From assembly GCF_003952485.1 (NCBI RefSeq), contig NZ_CP034447.1, positions 1,860,001 through 1,924,000 on the forward strand: a stretch of DNA of 64,000 bases, read 5' to 3'. Source of the DNA: Mesorhizobium sp. M1E.F.Ca.ET.045.02.1.1 (GTDB lineage Bacteria > Pseudomonadota > Alphaproteobacteria > Rhizobiales > Rhizobiaceae). Below, in pieces: positions 34,101-43,967 of this stretch (position 1 is its first letter; each line of letters begins with the position of its first letter). The translations under genes and the position numbers were made by a program. The notes below the pieces were generated by a model. That model saw only the letters and a program-made list of their open reading frames with translations. It was not told the DNA's origin and searched no databases.

Positions 34101-35081
34101 CTACGCGCCCAGCCCGTCGAACAGGATCGTCGAAAGATAGCGCTCGGCGAAGGACGGGATGACGACTACGAGGTTCTTGCCCTTGTTCTCCGGCCGCGAG
34201 CCGACGACGATCGCCGCCTGAAGTGCCGCGCCCGACGAGATGCCGACCGGCACGCCTTCGAGGCGGGCGACGAGGCGCGCATTGGCGACAGAATCCTCAT
34301 TCGAGACCCTGACGATCTCGTCATAGACCGAGGTGTCGAGGATCTTGGGCGCGAAGCCGGCGCCGATGCCTTGAATCTTGTGCGGGCCGGGCTGGCCGCC
34401 GGAGAGCACGGGCGAGGCTTCCGGCTCGACCGCCACGACATGCAGCGAAGGCTTGCGCTTCTTCAGCACCTGGCCGACGCCGGTGATGGTGCCGCCGGTG
34501 CCGATGCCGGCGACGAAGATATCGACCTCGCCATTGGTGTCGTTCCAGATCTCCTCGGCCGTGGTGCGGCGGTGGATTTCCGGATTGGCAGGGTTCTCGA
34601 ACTGCTGCGGGATGATGGCGTTGGGCAGCGTGGCGGCGAGCTCGTCGGCCTTGGCGATGGCGCCCTTCATACCTTTCGGCCCTTCGGTGAGCACCAGCTC
34701 GGCGCCGAGCAGCGCCAGCATCTTGCGCCGCTCGACCGACATGGTCTCCGGCATGGTGAGGATCAGCTTGTAGCCCTTGGCGGCGGCGGCGAAGGCCAGC
34801 GCGATGCCGGTGTTGCCGGAAGTCGGCTCGATCAGCGTGGTCTTGCCGGGCGAAATCTTGCCGGCCGCCTCCAGCGCTTCGATCATGGCGACGCCGATGC
34901 GGTCCTTGACCGAGGCGATCGGATTGAAGAATTCGAGCTTGGCCAGGAGGTTAGCGACGATGCCCTTCTCCTTCGCGAATTTATCCAGCCGCACCAGCGG
35001 GGTGTCTCCAATCGTCTCGGTGATCGAGTTGAAGATGCGGCCGCGGCCGGGTACGCGCGAGGAGGTGACGGGCTTGTTCAT
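34101..35081 (-). CDS. cysK: Cysteine synthase A
   Basis: A 326-aa O-acetylserine sulfhydrylase. PLP is bound by K59 in [11 protein letters not shown]; the substrate loop TSGNTGIA and the PLP-phosphate loop [10 protein letters not shown] are present. Reaction: O-acetylserine plus sulfide gives cysteine and acetate. ATG at 35081 is chosen because the upstream in-frame 42 codons run into a repeat and match nothing. The C-terminal [11 protein letters not shown] segment is typical of CysK. It stands alone in its transcription unit. Confidence 0.94.
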   Translation of the reverse strand: MNKPVTSSRVPGRGRIFNSITETIGDTPLVRLDKFAKEKGIVANLLAKLEFFNPIASVKDRIGVAMIEALEAAGKISPGKTTLIEPTSGNTGIALAFAAAAKGYKLILTMPETMSVERRKMLALLGAELVLTEGPKGMKGAIAKADELAATLPNAIIPQQFENPANPEIHRRTTAEEIWNDTNGEVDIFVAGIGTGGTITGVGQVLKKRKPSLHVVAVEPEASPVLSGGQPGPHKIQGIGAGFAPKILDTSVYDEIVRVSNEDSVANARLVARLEGVPVGISSGAALQAAIVVGSRPENKGKNLVVVIPSFAERYLSTILFDGLGA

Positions 35082-35198
35082 TGGTTTCGCTCCCAAGGCA
35101 AAGGCACAGGCAGACAGAATAGGACTTTCAGCCGCGCAAGATAGGCCGGCGGCCGAAAATATCCGAGTGGGGCGGTTGCTCAAAACCACCCCGCGCCG

Positions 35199-35257
35199 GA
35201 AATGCATTTTCCGGATCGGCCCGTTTTCGGAATGCTTTCGCCGAATCGGGACCGGTT
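35199..35257. repeat. Palindromic REP-like element (F-type)
   Basis: A degenerate dyad with ATGCATTTTCCGGATCGG on the left and GCTTTCGCCGAATCGGGACC on the right, sharing the CGGGACCGGTT end with the elements at 28.4 and 43.9 kb. It sits between the cysK and lysE-like genes. Confidence 0.5.
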
Positions 35258-35268
35258 GAGGTCTGAGG

Positions 35269-35886
35269 CTACTGACGCGCCGCGATAGCCGCTGCCGCTC
35301 CCATCATGAAGCCGGCGGCGGTGCGGTTCAGAACTTTCAAGGCGCGCGGCGATTTCAGGAACCAGCGCGCCTTGGCGGCCAGCGCCAGATAGGGCACCAG
35401 AACCACGAACAGCACGACGACGGTCAGCGCGACAAGGATGCCATAGTCGGCGAGCGTGATGGTCTTCAGGTCGACGATGGTCGGCGTGATGGCGAGATAG
35501 AAGATCATCGTCTTCGGGTTGCCGAGCGTCACCGTCAGCCCGGCGATGAAGCTCGACACCAGGCCGCCCTTGCCCTTCCGCGCCTCGACGGTTTCCGGCG
35601 AAATGCCGCTGGTCCAGAAGCGCCAGGCAAGGAAAGCGAGATAGGCGACGCCCGCCCATTTGATGGCGAGGAACACCATGCCGAAGGTCTGCGCGACGAA
35701 GGCGAGGCCGAGCACGACGGCGGTGAGATAGGTGAGGTCGCCGAGCATGAGGCCGAACGACATCGCCAGCGAGGAACGGAAGCCGGAGCCGAGCGCGCGG
35801 GCGACAAGCGCCGTGACGCCGGGGCCTGGAATGGCGGCGGCGACGCCGAGGGCGGCGCTGTAAGCGAGAAATCCGGTGAGTGTCAT
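35269..35886 (-). CDS. LysE family exporter
   Basis: A 205-aa LysE/RhtB-type exporter with about six helices. The N-terminal signature is [22 protein letters not shown] (about 14-35), and the middle segment [17 protein letters not shown] is strongly conserved in the family. It exports amino acids or homoserine-like compounds. ATG at 35886 is chosen because it starts at the first helix. Confidence 0.92.
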   Translation of the reverse strand: MTLTGFLAYSAALGVAAAIPGPGVTALVARALGSGFRSSLAMSFGLMLGDLTYLTAVVLGLAFVAQTFGMVFLAIKWAGVAYLAFLAWRFWTSGISPETVEARKGKGGLVSSFIAGLTVTLGNPKTMIFYLAITPTIVDLKTITLADYGILVALTVVVLFVVLVPYLALAAKARWFLKSPRALKVLNRTAAGFMMGAAAAIAARQ

Positions 35887-36059
35887 GGCTGCGGCCTGGC
35901 GTATGGTCCCCAAGGACCGGTGTGGAGCGCGGCTTCTATCATGATACCGGGTCGAGGGTAATTCCCCTCACGGCGGGATTCGTTGCGCCAGCTCGGCCGG
36001 GAGGTTCCCTAGCCTGGGCAATCGCTTCGATTTCGAACTCGCCCGTCACCTTTTTTCCG

Positions 36060-36250
36060 AGCGCTGGCGCTGCCCCTCACCTGCCTGCCGGCATCCTCTC
36101 CCCGTATAGTGACGGGGAGAGGGACCCTCTCATCGCCGGTTTCGCCAATCACCAGCGTCGCAGGAAAGACGCCGTCGTTGCGGCCAGCCGCTTCTCCCCG
36201 TCACTATACGGGGAGAAGTGCCCGGCAGAGCGATGAGGGCAGCGCCGACG
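36060..36250. repeat. RIME-like repeat with A-type arms and common core
   Basis: Arms at about 36066-36122 and 36190-36247 with the CCCCGT-CACTAT-ACGGGG stem. The centre contains TTTCGCCAATC and CGTCGCAGGAAAGACGCC, the shared core. It lies in the 449-bp gap 35887-36335 between two minus-strand genes; apart from the lysE-like leader I see nothing else there. Confidence 0.85.
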
Positions 36251-36335
36251 TCGACAATCAGCGGTCTGAAACGGCGGAAATGAACGGTGAAAATCTCGCA
36301 AACGGCAGCCTTCCAAAACCCCCCGTGCCAACGAG

Positions 36336-37676
36336 CTAGCCGCCATAACTGATGCGCCAGATCGTGCCGTTGCCGTCCTCGGTCAGGATCAGCGCGCCGT
36401 CCTTCGCCACGGCCACGCCCACCGGCCGGCCCCAGACCGCGTCGTCCGCGATGACGAAGCCGGTGGCGAAATCCTCATACTCGCCGGTCGGCTTGCCGTC
36501 CTTGAACTTCAGCCGCACCACCTTGTAGCCGGTGCGGACATTGCGGTTCCATGAGCCGTGAAGGGTGACGAAGGCGTCGCCCTTGTAGTCGGCCGGAAAA
36601 TCGCCGCCTTCATAGAAAGCGATGTTGAGCGGCGCCGAATGCGCCTGCATCAATACATCGGGCATGGTGACCTTGCCGGCGAGATCGGGGCGCGCACCCT
36701 TGTAGTTTGGATCTTCATTGTTGCCGATGTAGTACCAGGGCCAGCCATAGAAGGCGCCGTCCTTGACGGTGGTGGCATATTCGAAGGGCACGTTGTCGCC
36801 GAGCTCGTCGCGCTCGTTGACGACGCACCAGAGCGCGCCCGTCGCCGGCTGCACGGTCATGCCCGAGCAGTTGCGCAGGCCGGTGGCGACCATCCGGCGG
36901 TTCTTGCCGTCGGGATCGAAAGCGAGCACGTCGGCGCGGCCTTCCTCCGCGCCCCAGGTGGCGCCGAGCGGCTGAGACCTCGCCCATTCTTCGACGCCGC
37001 CTTTCGGGCTGGCGCCCATGTCCTCGGCGATGTTGGAGCCCGAGCCGACCGACAGATAGAGCGTCTTGCCGTCGGGCGAGAAGGTAATGTCCCTCGTCCA
37101 GTGATGACTGGCCGGGATCTTGGTGACGACGGTTTCCGGCTTGCCGGAGGCTTCGAGATCGCCATCGCGATAGGCAAAGCGCACGACGCTGTTGCTGTTG
37201 GCGACATAGACCCATTGCGGCTTGTCGCCCGGCGGATAGAAGGCGATGCCATAGGGCCGCGTCAGCCCCTTGGCGAAGACTGCTTTCTCGGCGGGTTTCG
37301 CGCTGCCCTCGGCAAGTCGGTAGACGCGGATCTGGTTCGCCCTGCTGTCGGCGACGAAGAGATCGCCGTTCGGCGCCACGCGCACGACACGCGGGCTGTC
37401 GATGCCGGACGCGACCAACTCGGCCGAAAAGCCGGGCGGGAGGATCGGCTTCGCATCCTCCGGGCGATCGGTGAGACCGCCGCCGTTCGACGCGGATTCG
37501 GCGACATTTGGCTGCTGGAGATCGTCCGGCTTGATGAGACGCCGCACCCCTGGACGGTCGGCCTTCCAGTCGCCGAAGGCCTTCCGGCCCGTCAGCAAGG
37601 GCTGGTCGGCCTGCTGCGCGAAGGCGCCAGAAGCCAGAAGCAGGGCCATGCCTGCAAGACCGGCGATCCGTATCAT
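36336..37676 (-). CDS. PQQ-dependent sugar dehydrogenase (sorbosone dehydrogenase-like)
   Basis: A 446-aa secreted beta-propeller. The signal peptide MIRIAGLAGMALLLASGAFA is cut near AQQ. Family segments of soluble glucose/sorbosone dehydrogenases are visible: RVVRVAPNGDLFVADSRANQIRV, LTRPYGIAFYPPG and HHWTRDITFSPDGKTLYLSVGSGSN, as well as GRPVGVAVAKDGALILTEDGNGTIWRI at the end. ATG at 37676 is preferred for its GGAG site, over one five codons upstream. It would oxidise a sugar or aldose with PQQ in the periplasm; the true substrate is not certain. Confidence 0.88.
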   Translation of the reverse strand: MIRIAGLAGMALLLASGAFAQQADQPLLTGRKAFGDWKADRPGVRRLIKPDDLQQPNVAESASNGGGLTDRPEDAKPILPPGFSAELVASGIDSPRVVRVAPNGDLFVADSRANQIRVYRLAEGSAKPAEKAVFAKGLTRPYGIAFYPPGDKPQWVYVANSNSVVRFAYRDGDLEASGKPETVVTKIPASHHWTRDITFSPDGKTLYLSVGSGSNIAEDMGASPKGGVEEWARSQPLGATWGAEEGRADVLAFDPDGKNRRMVATGLRNCSGMTVQPATGALWCVVNERDELGDNVPFEYATTVKDGAFYGWPWYYIGNNEDPNYKGARPDLAGKVTMPDVLMQAHSAPLNIAFYEGGDFPADYKGDAFVTLHGSWNRNVRTGYKVVRLKFKDGKPTGEYEDFATGFVIADDAVWGRPVGVAVAKDGALILTEDGNGTIWRISYGG

Positions 37677-37778
37677 GCCGTTCTCCGTCATTCGATCAAG
37701 CGCAACAGACAGCAGATATCGGGCAGGCGTCCCGAAATAGAAGCGCGGGCACGCGGATTGACGGGAATTGCCGGCAGA

Positions 37779-37976
37779 TCAGCTTTCCTCGACATCCAGA
37801 TCGTCGTCGAGCCGCTTTTCCAGCGCGACCAGGTCGGCCGGCAGCGGCAGGCCCATGGCGCGCATCTCCCTGAGCTTCTCGCGCAGCTGCTCCTGCACTT
37901 CGTGCTCGTCCTCGGGCTGGTTCACCATCTGCTCGAGCAACAGGCTGATCTGGGCCTTGAACGATTCCAGCGCCAT
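37779..37976 (-). CDS. Small conserved hypothetical protein downstream of hrcA
   Basis: A 65-aa acidic, helical protein (leucine- and glutamate-rich, FKAQISLLLEQMVNQPEDEHEVQ then REKLREMRAMG). No family recognised. An AAGGAGG Shine-Dalgarno lies 6 bases before ATG 37976; a GTG two codons earlier is less likely. It follows hrcA by 37 bp in the same direction, the place where grpE is found in many relatives, but it has no similarity to GrpE that I can see. Confidence 0.7.
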   Translation of the reverse strand: MALESFKAQISLLLEQMVNQPEDEHEVQEQLREKLREMRAMGLPLPADLVALEKRLDDDLDVEES

Positions 37977-38013
37977 TTCCACCCTCCTTGCGGCGATCCC
38001 TGCTTGCGGGCTT

Positions 38014-39096
38014 CTACCTCAGCATCCGCGAAACCAATTGGGCCGTATAATCGACCATCGGCACGATGCGGGCATAGTTGAGCCGAGTCGGGCCGATGAC
38101 GCCAAGCGCGCCGACGACGCGCGCGTCCTTGTCGCGATAGGGCGCGACCACGAGCGACGAGCCGGACAGCGAAAACAGCTTGTTCTCCGAGCCGATGAAG
38201 ATGCGCACGCCAGGGCCTTCCTCGGCAAGGTCGAGAAGCTGCAGCAGCCCGTCCTGCGTCTCCAGATCCTCGAACAGATGGCGCAGCAGTTCGAGGTCGG
38301 CCTGGGCGGTGACGTTCTCCAGGAGGTTGGCGCGGCCGCGCACGATGAGACGCGCCGGCAGGCCGCTTTCCGCGCCGGCCCACACCGCGAGGCCCTTCTC
38401 GACAAGGTCCTGCGACAGCGTGTCGAGAGCCGCCCTGGTCTCGTCCTTGATGCGGGCGACCTCGATGCGCGCCTCGGCCAGCGTGCGGCCGCGTATATGG
38501 GCGTTGAGGAAGTTGGAGGCCTCGTGCAGCTGCGAGATGGTGATGCCGGCCGGCAGGTCGACGACCCGGTTCTCGACGTCGCCGTTCTGCGACACCAGGA
38601 CGGCGAGCGCCTTCGTGGGTTCGAGCTGGATGAACTCGATATGCTTCAGCGCCACCTCGTTCTTGGCGGCGAGCACCAGGCCGGCGCCGCGCGACATGCC
38701 GGACAGCATCTGGCTGGCCTCGGTCAGCATATGCTCCAGCGTCGCGCCCGAGCCAGATGCGCGAACCTGCGCCTCGATGGCGCGGCGCTCCTCGTCGGAC
38801 AGATCACCGAGCTCCATGAAGGCGTCGACGAAGAAGCGCAGACCGGTCTGGGTCGGCAGGCGGCCGGCCGAGATGTGCGGCGCATAGATGAGGCCGAGAT
38901 GCTCGAGGTCGCTCATCACGTTGCGGATGGTGGCCGGCGACAGCGACGAGGGCAGGATGCGCGACAGGCTGCGCGAGCCGACCGGCTCGCCGTCGCGCAG
39001 ATAGGAATCGACGATCCGCCTGAAGATGTCGCGCGAGCGCATGTCGAGTGACTGAAGCACGGGCGGCTGCGAAGCGGGATCCACTGCCTTGTTCAT
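38014..39096 (-). CDS. hrcA: Heat-inducible transcription repressor HrcA
   Basis: A 360-aa HrcA. The N-terminal winged helix is [49 protein letters not shown] (about 23-71), the family hallmark, and is followed by the GAF-like and dimerisation domains. HrcA binds CIRCE elements to repress groE/dnaK-class genes and is itself stabilised by GroEL. It is divergent from rph, a classic alphaproteobacterial arrangement. I see no CIRCE element in the intergenic region. Confidence 0.95.
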   Translation of the reverse strand: MNKAVDPASQPPVLQSLDMRSRDIFRRIVDSYLRDGEPVGSRSLSRILPSSLSPATIRNVMSDLEHLGLIYAPHISAGRLPTQTGLRFFVDAFMELGDLSDEERRAIEAQVRASGSGATLEHMLTEASQMLSGMSRGAGLVLAAKNEVALKHIEFIQLEPTKALAVLVSQNGDVENRVVDLPAGITISQLHEASNFLNAHIRGRTLAEARIEVARIKDETRAALDTLSQDLVEKGLAVWAGAESGLPARLIVRGRANLLENVTAQADLELLRHLFEDLETQDGLLQLLDLAEEGPGVRIFIGSENKLFSLSGSSLVVAPYRDKDARVVGALGVIGPTRLNYARIVPMVDYTAQLVSRMLR

Positions 39097-39230
39097 TCCG
39101 GCGAAAAACCTCCAACCGAAAGATATAGACCTAGCGGCTGCGGGTGCAACGGCCCATTTTCCTTTGCGCCATGCGCCGCATGCGTCTACAAGCCGCCGAC
39201 GAATCCGGGAAAAGAACAGAAAGAGCCTCG

Positions 39231-39947
39231 ATGCGCCCCTCCAAACGCCAATCCGACGAAATGCGCGCCATCTCCTTCGAGCGCGGCGTGTCCAAGCATG
39301 CCGAAGGCTCGTGCCTGGTGAAGTTCGGCGACACGCATGTGCTGTGCACGGCGAGCCTGGAAGAGAAGGTGCCGGCCTGGATGCGCAATTCCGGCAAGGG
39401 CTGGGTGACGGCCGAATACGGCATGCTGCCGCGCTCGACCGGCGAGCGCATGCGGCGCGAGGCGTCGACCGGCAAGCAGGGCGGCCGCACGCTGGAGATC
39501 CAGCGGCTGATCGGCCGCTCGCTGCGCGCCGTGGTCGACCTGCAGGCGCTGGGCGAACAGCAGATCACCGTCGACTGCGACGTCATCCAGGCCGATGGCG
39601 GCACCCGCACGGCCTCGATCACCGGCGGTTGGGTGGCGCTCTACGACTGCCTGCGCTGGATGGAAGCCCGCCAGATGGTCAGCGTCTCCAAGGTGCTGAG
39701 AGACCATGTCGCCGCGATTTCCTGCGGCATCCACGACGGCCAGCCGGTCATCGACCTCGACTATCTCGAAGATTCCTCGGCCGGCACCGACGCCAATTTC
39801 GTCATGACCGGCAAGGGCGGCATCGTCGAGATCCAGGGCACGGCGGAGGGCGAGCCCTTCTCCGAAGAGCAGTTTGCCGCGCTGATGACGCTGGCCAAGA
39901 AAGGCATTTCGCGGCTGGTGAGCCTGCAGCAGATGGCGGTGGCTTAG
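39231..39947 (+). CDS. rph: Ribonuclease PH
   Basis: A 238-aa phosphorolytic 3'-exoribonuclease for tRNA 3' end maturation. Conserved blocks: [46 protein letters not shown] and [29 protein letters not shown], plus the catalytic-site aspartates in [17 protein letters not shown] at 39231 is chosen over an open frame 29 codons longer. It is divergent from hrcA and is followed by a repeat and then the VOC-rdgB-hemW genes. Confidence 0.95.
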   Translation: MRPSKRQSDEMRAISFERGVSKHAEGSCLVKFGDTHVLCTASLEEKVPAWMRNSGKGWVTAEYGMLPRSTGERMRREASTGKQGGRTLEIQRLIGRSLRAVVDLQALGEQQITVDCDVIQADGGTRTASITGGWVALYDCLRWMEARQMVSVSKVLRDHVAAISCGIHDGQPVIDLDYLEDSSAGTDANFVMTGKGGIVEIQGTAEGEPFSEEQFAALMTLAKKGISRLVSLQQMAVA

Positions 39948-39976
39948 GGTTATTGATGAGGTTGGCGATCCTTCGC

Positions 39977-40181
39977 ACCCCCCTCTGGCCTGCCGGCCAT
40001 CTCCCCCGCAAGGGGGGAGATCGGGCGGCACTTCGGGTTTCGCCAATCTTCACCGTTGAGACGCCGACGGCGGAGCTGCCAATCTCCCCCCTTGCGGGGG
40101 GTGAGGAGTGGTCCGCGAAGCGGACGCAAAGCCAATTGCTTGGCTTTGCGAACGACGAACGCCCGAGGCCAGAGGGGGGTG
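39977..40181. repeat. RIME-like repeat with an expanded right arm
   Basis: B-type arms (left about 39977-40022) around the core GGGTTTCGCCAATC / CACCGTTGAGACGCC. The right arm begins at about 40081 but is interrupted by about 65 bp (40101-40166) containing two extra hairpins (GTCCGCGAAGCGGAC and GCAAAGCC-AATTGCTT-GGCTTTGC) before the usual GAGGCCAGAGGGGGG end. That end lies 5 bp before the next start codon. Confidence 0.8.
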
Positions 40182-40185
40182 CCTC

Positions 40186-40596
40186 GTGACGCCCTCTGCG
40201 ATCCTGGAATCGGCTCTCTACGTCACAGATTTGCAGGCTGCCGAGCAATTCTACCGCGACATCATCGGCCTGGAGCCGCTGGGCAAGGTCGAGGGCCGCC
40301 ACGTCTTCTTCCGCTGCGGCGACGGCGTGTTGCTGCTTTTCAACGCCGAGGCGACCAAGATCCCGCCGGCGCCTGACGCCAGGCTGAGGGTGCCGCCGCA
40401 TGGCACGGCCGGAGAGGGCCATCTCTGCTTCACGGCGACGGCCGGTGAGATCGTCGAGTGGCGCAGGCATCTGGCAGCGAAGAACATCGCCATCGAAAGC
40501 GATTTCGAATGGCCGCAGGGCGGACATTCGATCTATATCCGCGACCCTTCAGGCAATTCGATCGAGTTCGCCGAGCCAAGGATCTGGGGCCTGTGA
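40186..40596 (+). CDS. VOC family (glyoxalase-like) protein
   Basis: A 136-aa vicinal oxygen chelate protein: [24 protein letters not shown] at the N-terminus and [18 protein letters not shown] at the C-terminus give the two beta-alpha-beta-beta-beta modules, with metal ligands probably in H (FCFTATAG region) and E (SIEFAE). GTG at 40186 is chosen because the family begins there; the AGAGGGGGG end of the preceding repeat serves as ribosome-binding site. It overlaps rdgB by one base (TGATG). Substrate unknown. Confidence 0.87.
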   Translation: MTPSAILESALYVTDLQAAEQFYRDIIGLEPLGKVEGRHVFFRCGDGVLLLFNAEATKIPPAPDARLRVPPHGTAGEGHLCFTATAGEIVEWRRHLAAKNIAIESDFEWPQGGHSIYIRDPSGNSIEFAEPRIWGL

Positions 40597-41273
40597 TGCA
40601 TTCTCTCAACGGACAGAAGATCGTCGTCGCCAGCCATAACGAAGGCAAGCTGCGCGAATTCGCCGACCTGATGGCGCCGTTCGGCTTCGAGGCGAAATCG
40701 GCCAAGGAATATGGCCTGCCGGAACCGGATGAGACCGGCACGACCTTCGAGGAGAACGCCTATATCAAGGCATATGCCGCGGCCAAGGCCACCGGGCTGC
40801 CGGCGCTGTCCGACGATTCCGGGCTTTGCGTCGACGCGCTCGACGGCGCGCCGGGAGTCTACACCGCCAACTGGGCCGAGACGCCGGATGGCACACGCGA
40901 TTTCGGCATGGCCATGCAGCGCACCGAAGTGGCGCTGCAGGAGGTCGGCGCGACCGAGCCGGCGCAACGCACCGGCCGCTTCGTCGCCGTCATCTGCCTC
41001 GCCTTTCCGGACGGCGAAGCCGAGTATTACCGGGGCGAGGCGGAGGGCACGCTGGTCTGGCCGCCGCGCGGCACGCTAGGCTTCGGCTATGACCCGGTGT
41101 TCCTGCCCAACGGCTTCGACAAGACTTTCGGCGAGATGAGCGCGGAGCAAAAACACGGCTGGAAGCCCGGCCAGGCGACGGCGCTGTCGCACCGCGCCCG
41201 CGCCTTCCAGAAGTTTGCCCAAGCCCGCTTGGATTTGGCGCGCTTGGATCTGGCCAGGCTCGGCTCGGAATGA
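40596..41273 (+). CDS. rdgB: XTP/dITP diphosphatase (RdgB/HAM1)
   Basis: A 225-aa house-cleaning pyrophosphatase that removes XTP, dITP and ITP. Hallmarks: [13 protein letters not shown] (about 9-21), [35 protein letters not shown] and [10 protein letters not shown]. The C-terminal end carries a short unusual repetition ([13 protein letters not shown], about 209-221). Overlaps the VOC gene by one base and hemW by four, so all three are probably cotranscribed. Confidence 0.94.
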   Translation: MHSLNGQKIVVASHNEGKLREFADLMAPFGFEAKSAKEYGLPEPDETGTTFEENAYIKAYAAAKATGLPALSDDSGLCVDALDGAPGVYTANWAETPDGTRDFGMAMQRTEVALQEVGATEPAQRTGRFVAVICLAFPDGEAEYYRGEAEGTLVWPPRGTLGFGYDPVFLPNGFDKTFGEMSAEQKHGWKPGQATALSHRARAFQKFAQARLDLARLDLARLGSE

Positions 41274-42448
41274 TCGGGATCGGCCAAACCATGCCGCTCG
41301 ACCGCAGCCCCGGCTTCGGCGTCTACATCCATTGGCCGTTCTGCGCGGCCAAATGCCCTTACTGCGACTTCAACAGTCATGTGCGCCACCAGCCGGTCGA
41401 CCAGGAGCGGTTTGCACGCGCCTTCGCGACTGAGCTCGCAACGATGCGCGCCCGCACCGGGCCGCGCGAGGTGACCAGCATCTTCCTCGGCGGCGGCACG
41501 CCGTCGCTGATGAAGCCGGAGACCGTCGCGGCGGTGCTTGAGGCCGTGGCGAATAACTGGACGGTGCCGGCCGGCATCGAGGTGACGCTGGAGGCCAACC
41601 CGTCCTCGGTCGAGGCCGAGCGCTTCCGCGGCTATCGCGCGGCCGGTGTCAACCGCGTCTCGCTCGGCGTGCAGGCGCTGAACGACAAGGACCTGCGCTT
41701 CCTCGGCCGGCTGCACAATGTCGAGGAGGCGCTGCTGGCAATCGGGCTCGCGCGGGACATATTCCCCCGCCTCTCCTTTGATCTCATCTATGCGCGGCCG
41801 GGCCAGACGCCGGAGGCCTGGCGGGCGGAACTCGAAGAAGCGATCGGCCACGCCGCCGACCACCTCTCGCTCTACCAGCTCACCATCGAGGAAGGCACGC
41901 CCTTCCACGCGCTGCATGCGGCGCGGAAGTTCATCCTTCCCGACAACGATCATGCCGCCGACCTTTACGCGCTGACGCAGGAAGTCACGGCGGCGCATGG
42001 GCTGCCGGCCTACGAGATCTCCAACCACGCGCGGCCGGGCGCGGAAAGCCGGCACAACCTGACCTACTGGCGCTACGGCGAATATGTCGGCGTCGGGCCG
42101 GGCGCGCATGGCCGCTTCGTCGAAAACGGCCGCCGCACCGTGACCATCGCGGAAAAGATGCCGGAAACCTGGGCCAATCTGGTCGAGGCCAGGGGCCATG
42201 GCGTGACCGGCGGCGAGGTGCTGACGCGCTCGGAAGAGGCCGACGAGTTCCTGCTGATGGGGCTGAGGCTTGCCGAAGGCATCGACCTCGCGCGCTACGA
42301 GACGCTTGCCGGGCGCGGCCTTTCGACCGCGAGGCTTTCGGTGCTGCAGGAGGAGGGGCTGGTGGCGCCGGTCGGCAATGCCCGGCTCCGCGCCACGACC
42401 GCCGGCATGATCGTGCTCGATGCCGTGGTGGCGGATTTGGCGCGGTGA
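41270..42448 (+). CDS. hemW: Radical SAM haem chaperone HemW
   Basis: A 392-aa radical SAM protein of the HemN/HemW type. The 4Fe-4S cysteines are C25, C29 and C32 in [10 protein letters not shown], with the HemW-type cysteine absent after the third. Then come [22 protein letters not shown] and [19 protein letters not shown]. HemW delivers haem to membrane enzymes rather than oxidising coproporphyrinogen. The ATG at 41270 overlaps the rdgB stop; a start at 41291 is possible and would lack only seven residues. Confidence 0.93.
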   Translation: MIGIGQTMPLDRSPGFGVYIHWPFCAAKCPYCDFNSHVRHQPVDQERFARAFATELATMRARTGPREVTSIFLGGGTPSLMKPETVAAVLEAVANNWTVPAGIEVTLEANPSSVEAERFRGYRAAGVNRVSLGVQALNDKDLRFLGRLHNVEEALLAIGLARDIFPRLSFDLIYARPGQTPEAWRAELEEAIGHAADHLSLYQLTIEEGTPFHALHAARKFILPDNDHAADLYALTQEVTAAHGLPAYEISNHARPGAESRHNLTYWRYGEYVGVGPGAHGRFVENGRRTVTIAEKMPETWANLVEARGHGVTGGEVLTRSEEADEFLLMGLRLAEGIDLARYETLAGRGLSTARLSVLQEEGLVAPVGNARLRATTAGMIVLDAVVADLAR

Positions 42449-42458
42449 TCTCGCGCCT

Positions 42459-42618
42459 TCGTCATTCTCGGGCTTGACCCGAGAATCCATGCCGTGACCT
42501 ATGCGAAGGGCGCGGCGGAGCAGAATTCCGCACCGTTGGTGGCGCTTCGATGTAACGGCATGGATTCCAGGGTCTGCGCGCGTCGCTTCGCTCCTTGCTT
42601 CGCCCTGGAATGACGAGG
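42459..42618. repeat. Dispersed palindromic repeat (G-type)
   Basis: An element of about 160 bp bounded by CGTCATTCTCGGGCTTGAC on the left and CCTGGAATGACGA on the right. Inside are the dyads TCTCGGG-CTTGAC-CCGAGA and a CATGCCGT/ACGGCATG pair 60 bp apart. Elements of this kind are abundant in rhizobial intergenic DNA. It follows hemW directly. Confidence 0.7.
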
Positions 42619-42647
42619 CGCGAGGATCGCGAAGGTTGCTGGTTATC

Positions 42648-42836
42648 TTAAGCGTCGTGCTTCTGGCGGGGCTTGCCGCGGGTCTTTTCGCCATGCGCTT
42701 CGCCGTTGCGGGCGGGCTTCTCTTCGGCCTTGTCGCGGCGAGCCCCTTGCTGGGCGGCGATCGGATGTGGGGGAGTGCCCTCGCGGGCGGTTTTGCTTTC
42801 AAGTCGGCTGATGAAAATATCGAAGCGATTGGGCAT
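42648..42836 (-). CDS. Small basic hypothetical protein
   Basis: A 62-aa protein starting MPNRFDIFISRLESKT and ending in a Lys/Arg/Gly-rich, probably disordered tail (ARRDKAEEKPARNGEAHGEKTRGKPRQK). The leader carries GGAGGAGGCAGGA upstream of the ATG. An overlapping hydrophobic open frame on the plus strand looks less convincing. No family recognised; a nucleic-acid-binding role would be guesswork. Confidence 0.45.
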   Translation of the reverse strand: MPNRFDIFISRLESKTAREGTPPHPIAAQQGARRDKAEEKPARNGEAHGEKTRGKPRQKHDA

Positions 42837-42995
42837 CGTCCGGTCCTGCCTCCTCCGGGGAATCAGGGATTAAATCGACCGGTGCCGGTTTCGTTCCTCA
42901 CTGTGGCGAAGGCATGGCGATTTCCTTACCCCGACTTCACGTTTTGCAACCGGCCGTGAGCCGTGCCAAACAAGGTGGGTAGAGAGGGGTATCCG

Positions 42996-43886
42996 GTGAC
43001 CGGCGACAAACGCAGCTACCTGATCGGGCAGACCGAGATCGCGGCGCGGCCGCTCGCGCCGGCGCTCTATCTGGTGGCGACGCCGATCGGCAATCTGGCC
43101 GATATCACGCTGCGCGCGCTGGAGACGCTGGCCGCGGCCGATATCGTCGCCTGCGAGGATACCCGCGTCTCGCGCGTGCTGCTCGAACGCTACGGCATCC
43201 GCCGCCGCACCACGGCCTATCACGAGCACAATGCCGGCGAGGCCGGGCCAAAGCTGATCGAGGCCCTGGCGACCGGGCAGAGCGTGGCGCTGATCTCTGA
43301 CGCCGGCACGCCGCTGGTCTCCGATCCCGGCTACCGGCTGGTCGGCGAAGCGCTGGAGCGCGGCATCCGCGTCGTGCCGGTGCCGGGGCCTTCGGCGGCA
43401 CTTGCCGCGCTGACCGCGTCCGGCCTGCCGTCCGATGCCTTCCTGTTCGCCGGTTTCCTGCCTGCGAAAGCCGGTCAGCGGCTGACGAAGCTCGAAAGCT
43501 TCAGGCAGGTGCCGGCGACGCTGATCTTCTTCGAATCGCCGCGCCGGCTGGCCGAAACGCTTGCCGCGATGGTCGAGGCGCTCGGCGGCACGCGCAAGGC
43601 CGCGATCGGCCGCGAGCTGACCAAGACCTTCGAGGAGATGCGAACGGGCACGCTCAATGAGCTTGCCGAGCACTACGCGGCGGCCGACACGCCGAAGGGC
43701 GAAATCGTCGTCTGCGTCGGTCCGGCGGAAGCCACGGCGGACCAGCCAGCCGACATCGACCGGCTGCTGTTGTCTTTGGCCACCGAAATGCCGGCATCCA
43801 AGGCGGCGGCCGAAGCGGCGAAGATGACCGGCGGTCAGAAGCAGGCGCTCTACCGGCGGCTCCTGGAACTCAGGGACAGACCATGA
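42996..43886 (+). CDS. rsmI: 16S rRNA (cytidine-1402-2'-O)-methyltransferase RsmI
   Basis: A 296-aa tetrapyrrole-methylase-fold enzyme that methylates C1402 of 16S rRNA with SAM. Blocks: LYLVATPIGNLADITLRALETLAAADIVACEDTR, LISDAGTPLVSDPGYRLV and PGPSAALAALTASGLPSDAFLFAGFLP. GTG at 42996 is chosen for the AGAGGGG site seven bases upstream; an in-frame GTG at 42963 has none. yraN follows, as in many bacteria. The stop codon lies inside a palindromic repeat. Confidence 0.93.
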   Translation: MTGDKRSYLIGQTEIAARPLAPALYLVATPIGNLADITLRALETLAAADIVACEDTRVSRVLLERYGIRRRTTAYHEHNAGEAGPKLIEALATGQSVALISDAGTPLVSDPGYRLVGEALERGIRVVPVPGPSAALAALTASGLPSDAFLFAGFLPAKAGQRLTKLESFRQVPATLIFFESPRRLAETLAAMVEALGGTRKAAIGRELTKTFEEMRTGTLNELAEHYAAADTPKGEIVVCVGPAEATADQPADIDRLLLSLATEMPASKAAAEAAKMTGGQKQALYRRLLELRDRP

Positions 43887-43945
43887 TCCCGAAAAGTGGG
43901 GACCGGTTTTTGCATTCGCTGACCTTCGGTTCGGAAAAGATCATG
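43882..43945. repeat. Palindromic REP-like element (F-type)
   Basis: A dyad bounded by CATGATC and GATCATG with GAAAAGTGGGGACCGGTTTT inside. It begins at the end of rsmI, so that the CATGATC terminus supplies the TGA stop codon, and ends 22 bp before yraN. Confidence 0.75.
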
Positions 43946-43967
43946 GTCAAACAAAGAGAAGACAACG

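Noticed and set aside
39097..39230. CIRCE element at the hrcA promoter
   Set aside because: I looked for TTAGCACTC-N9-GAGTGCTAA in the hrcA/rph region and found nothing similar.
42501..42959. A hydrophobic plus-strand frame that could be a small membrane protein
   Set aside because: It begins within a dispersed repeat and lacks a convincing start; the opposite-strand 62-aa frame has a better ribosome-binding site.
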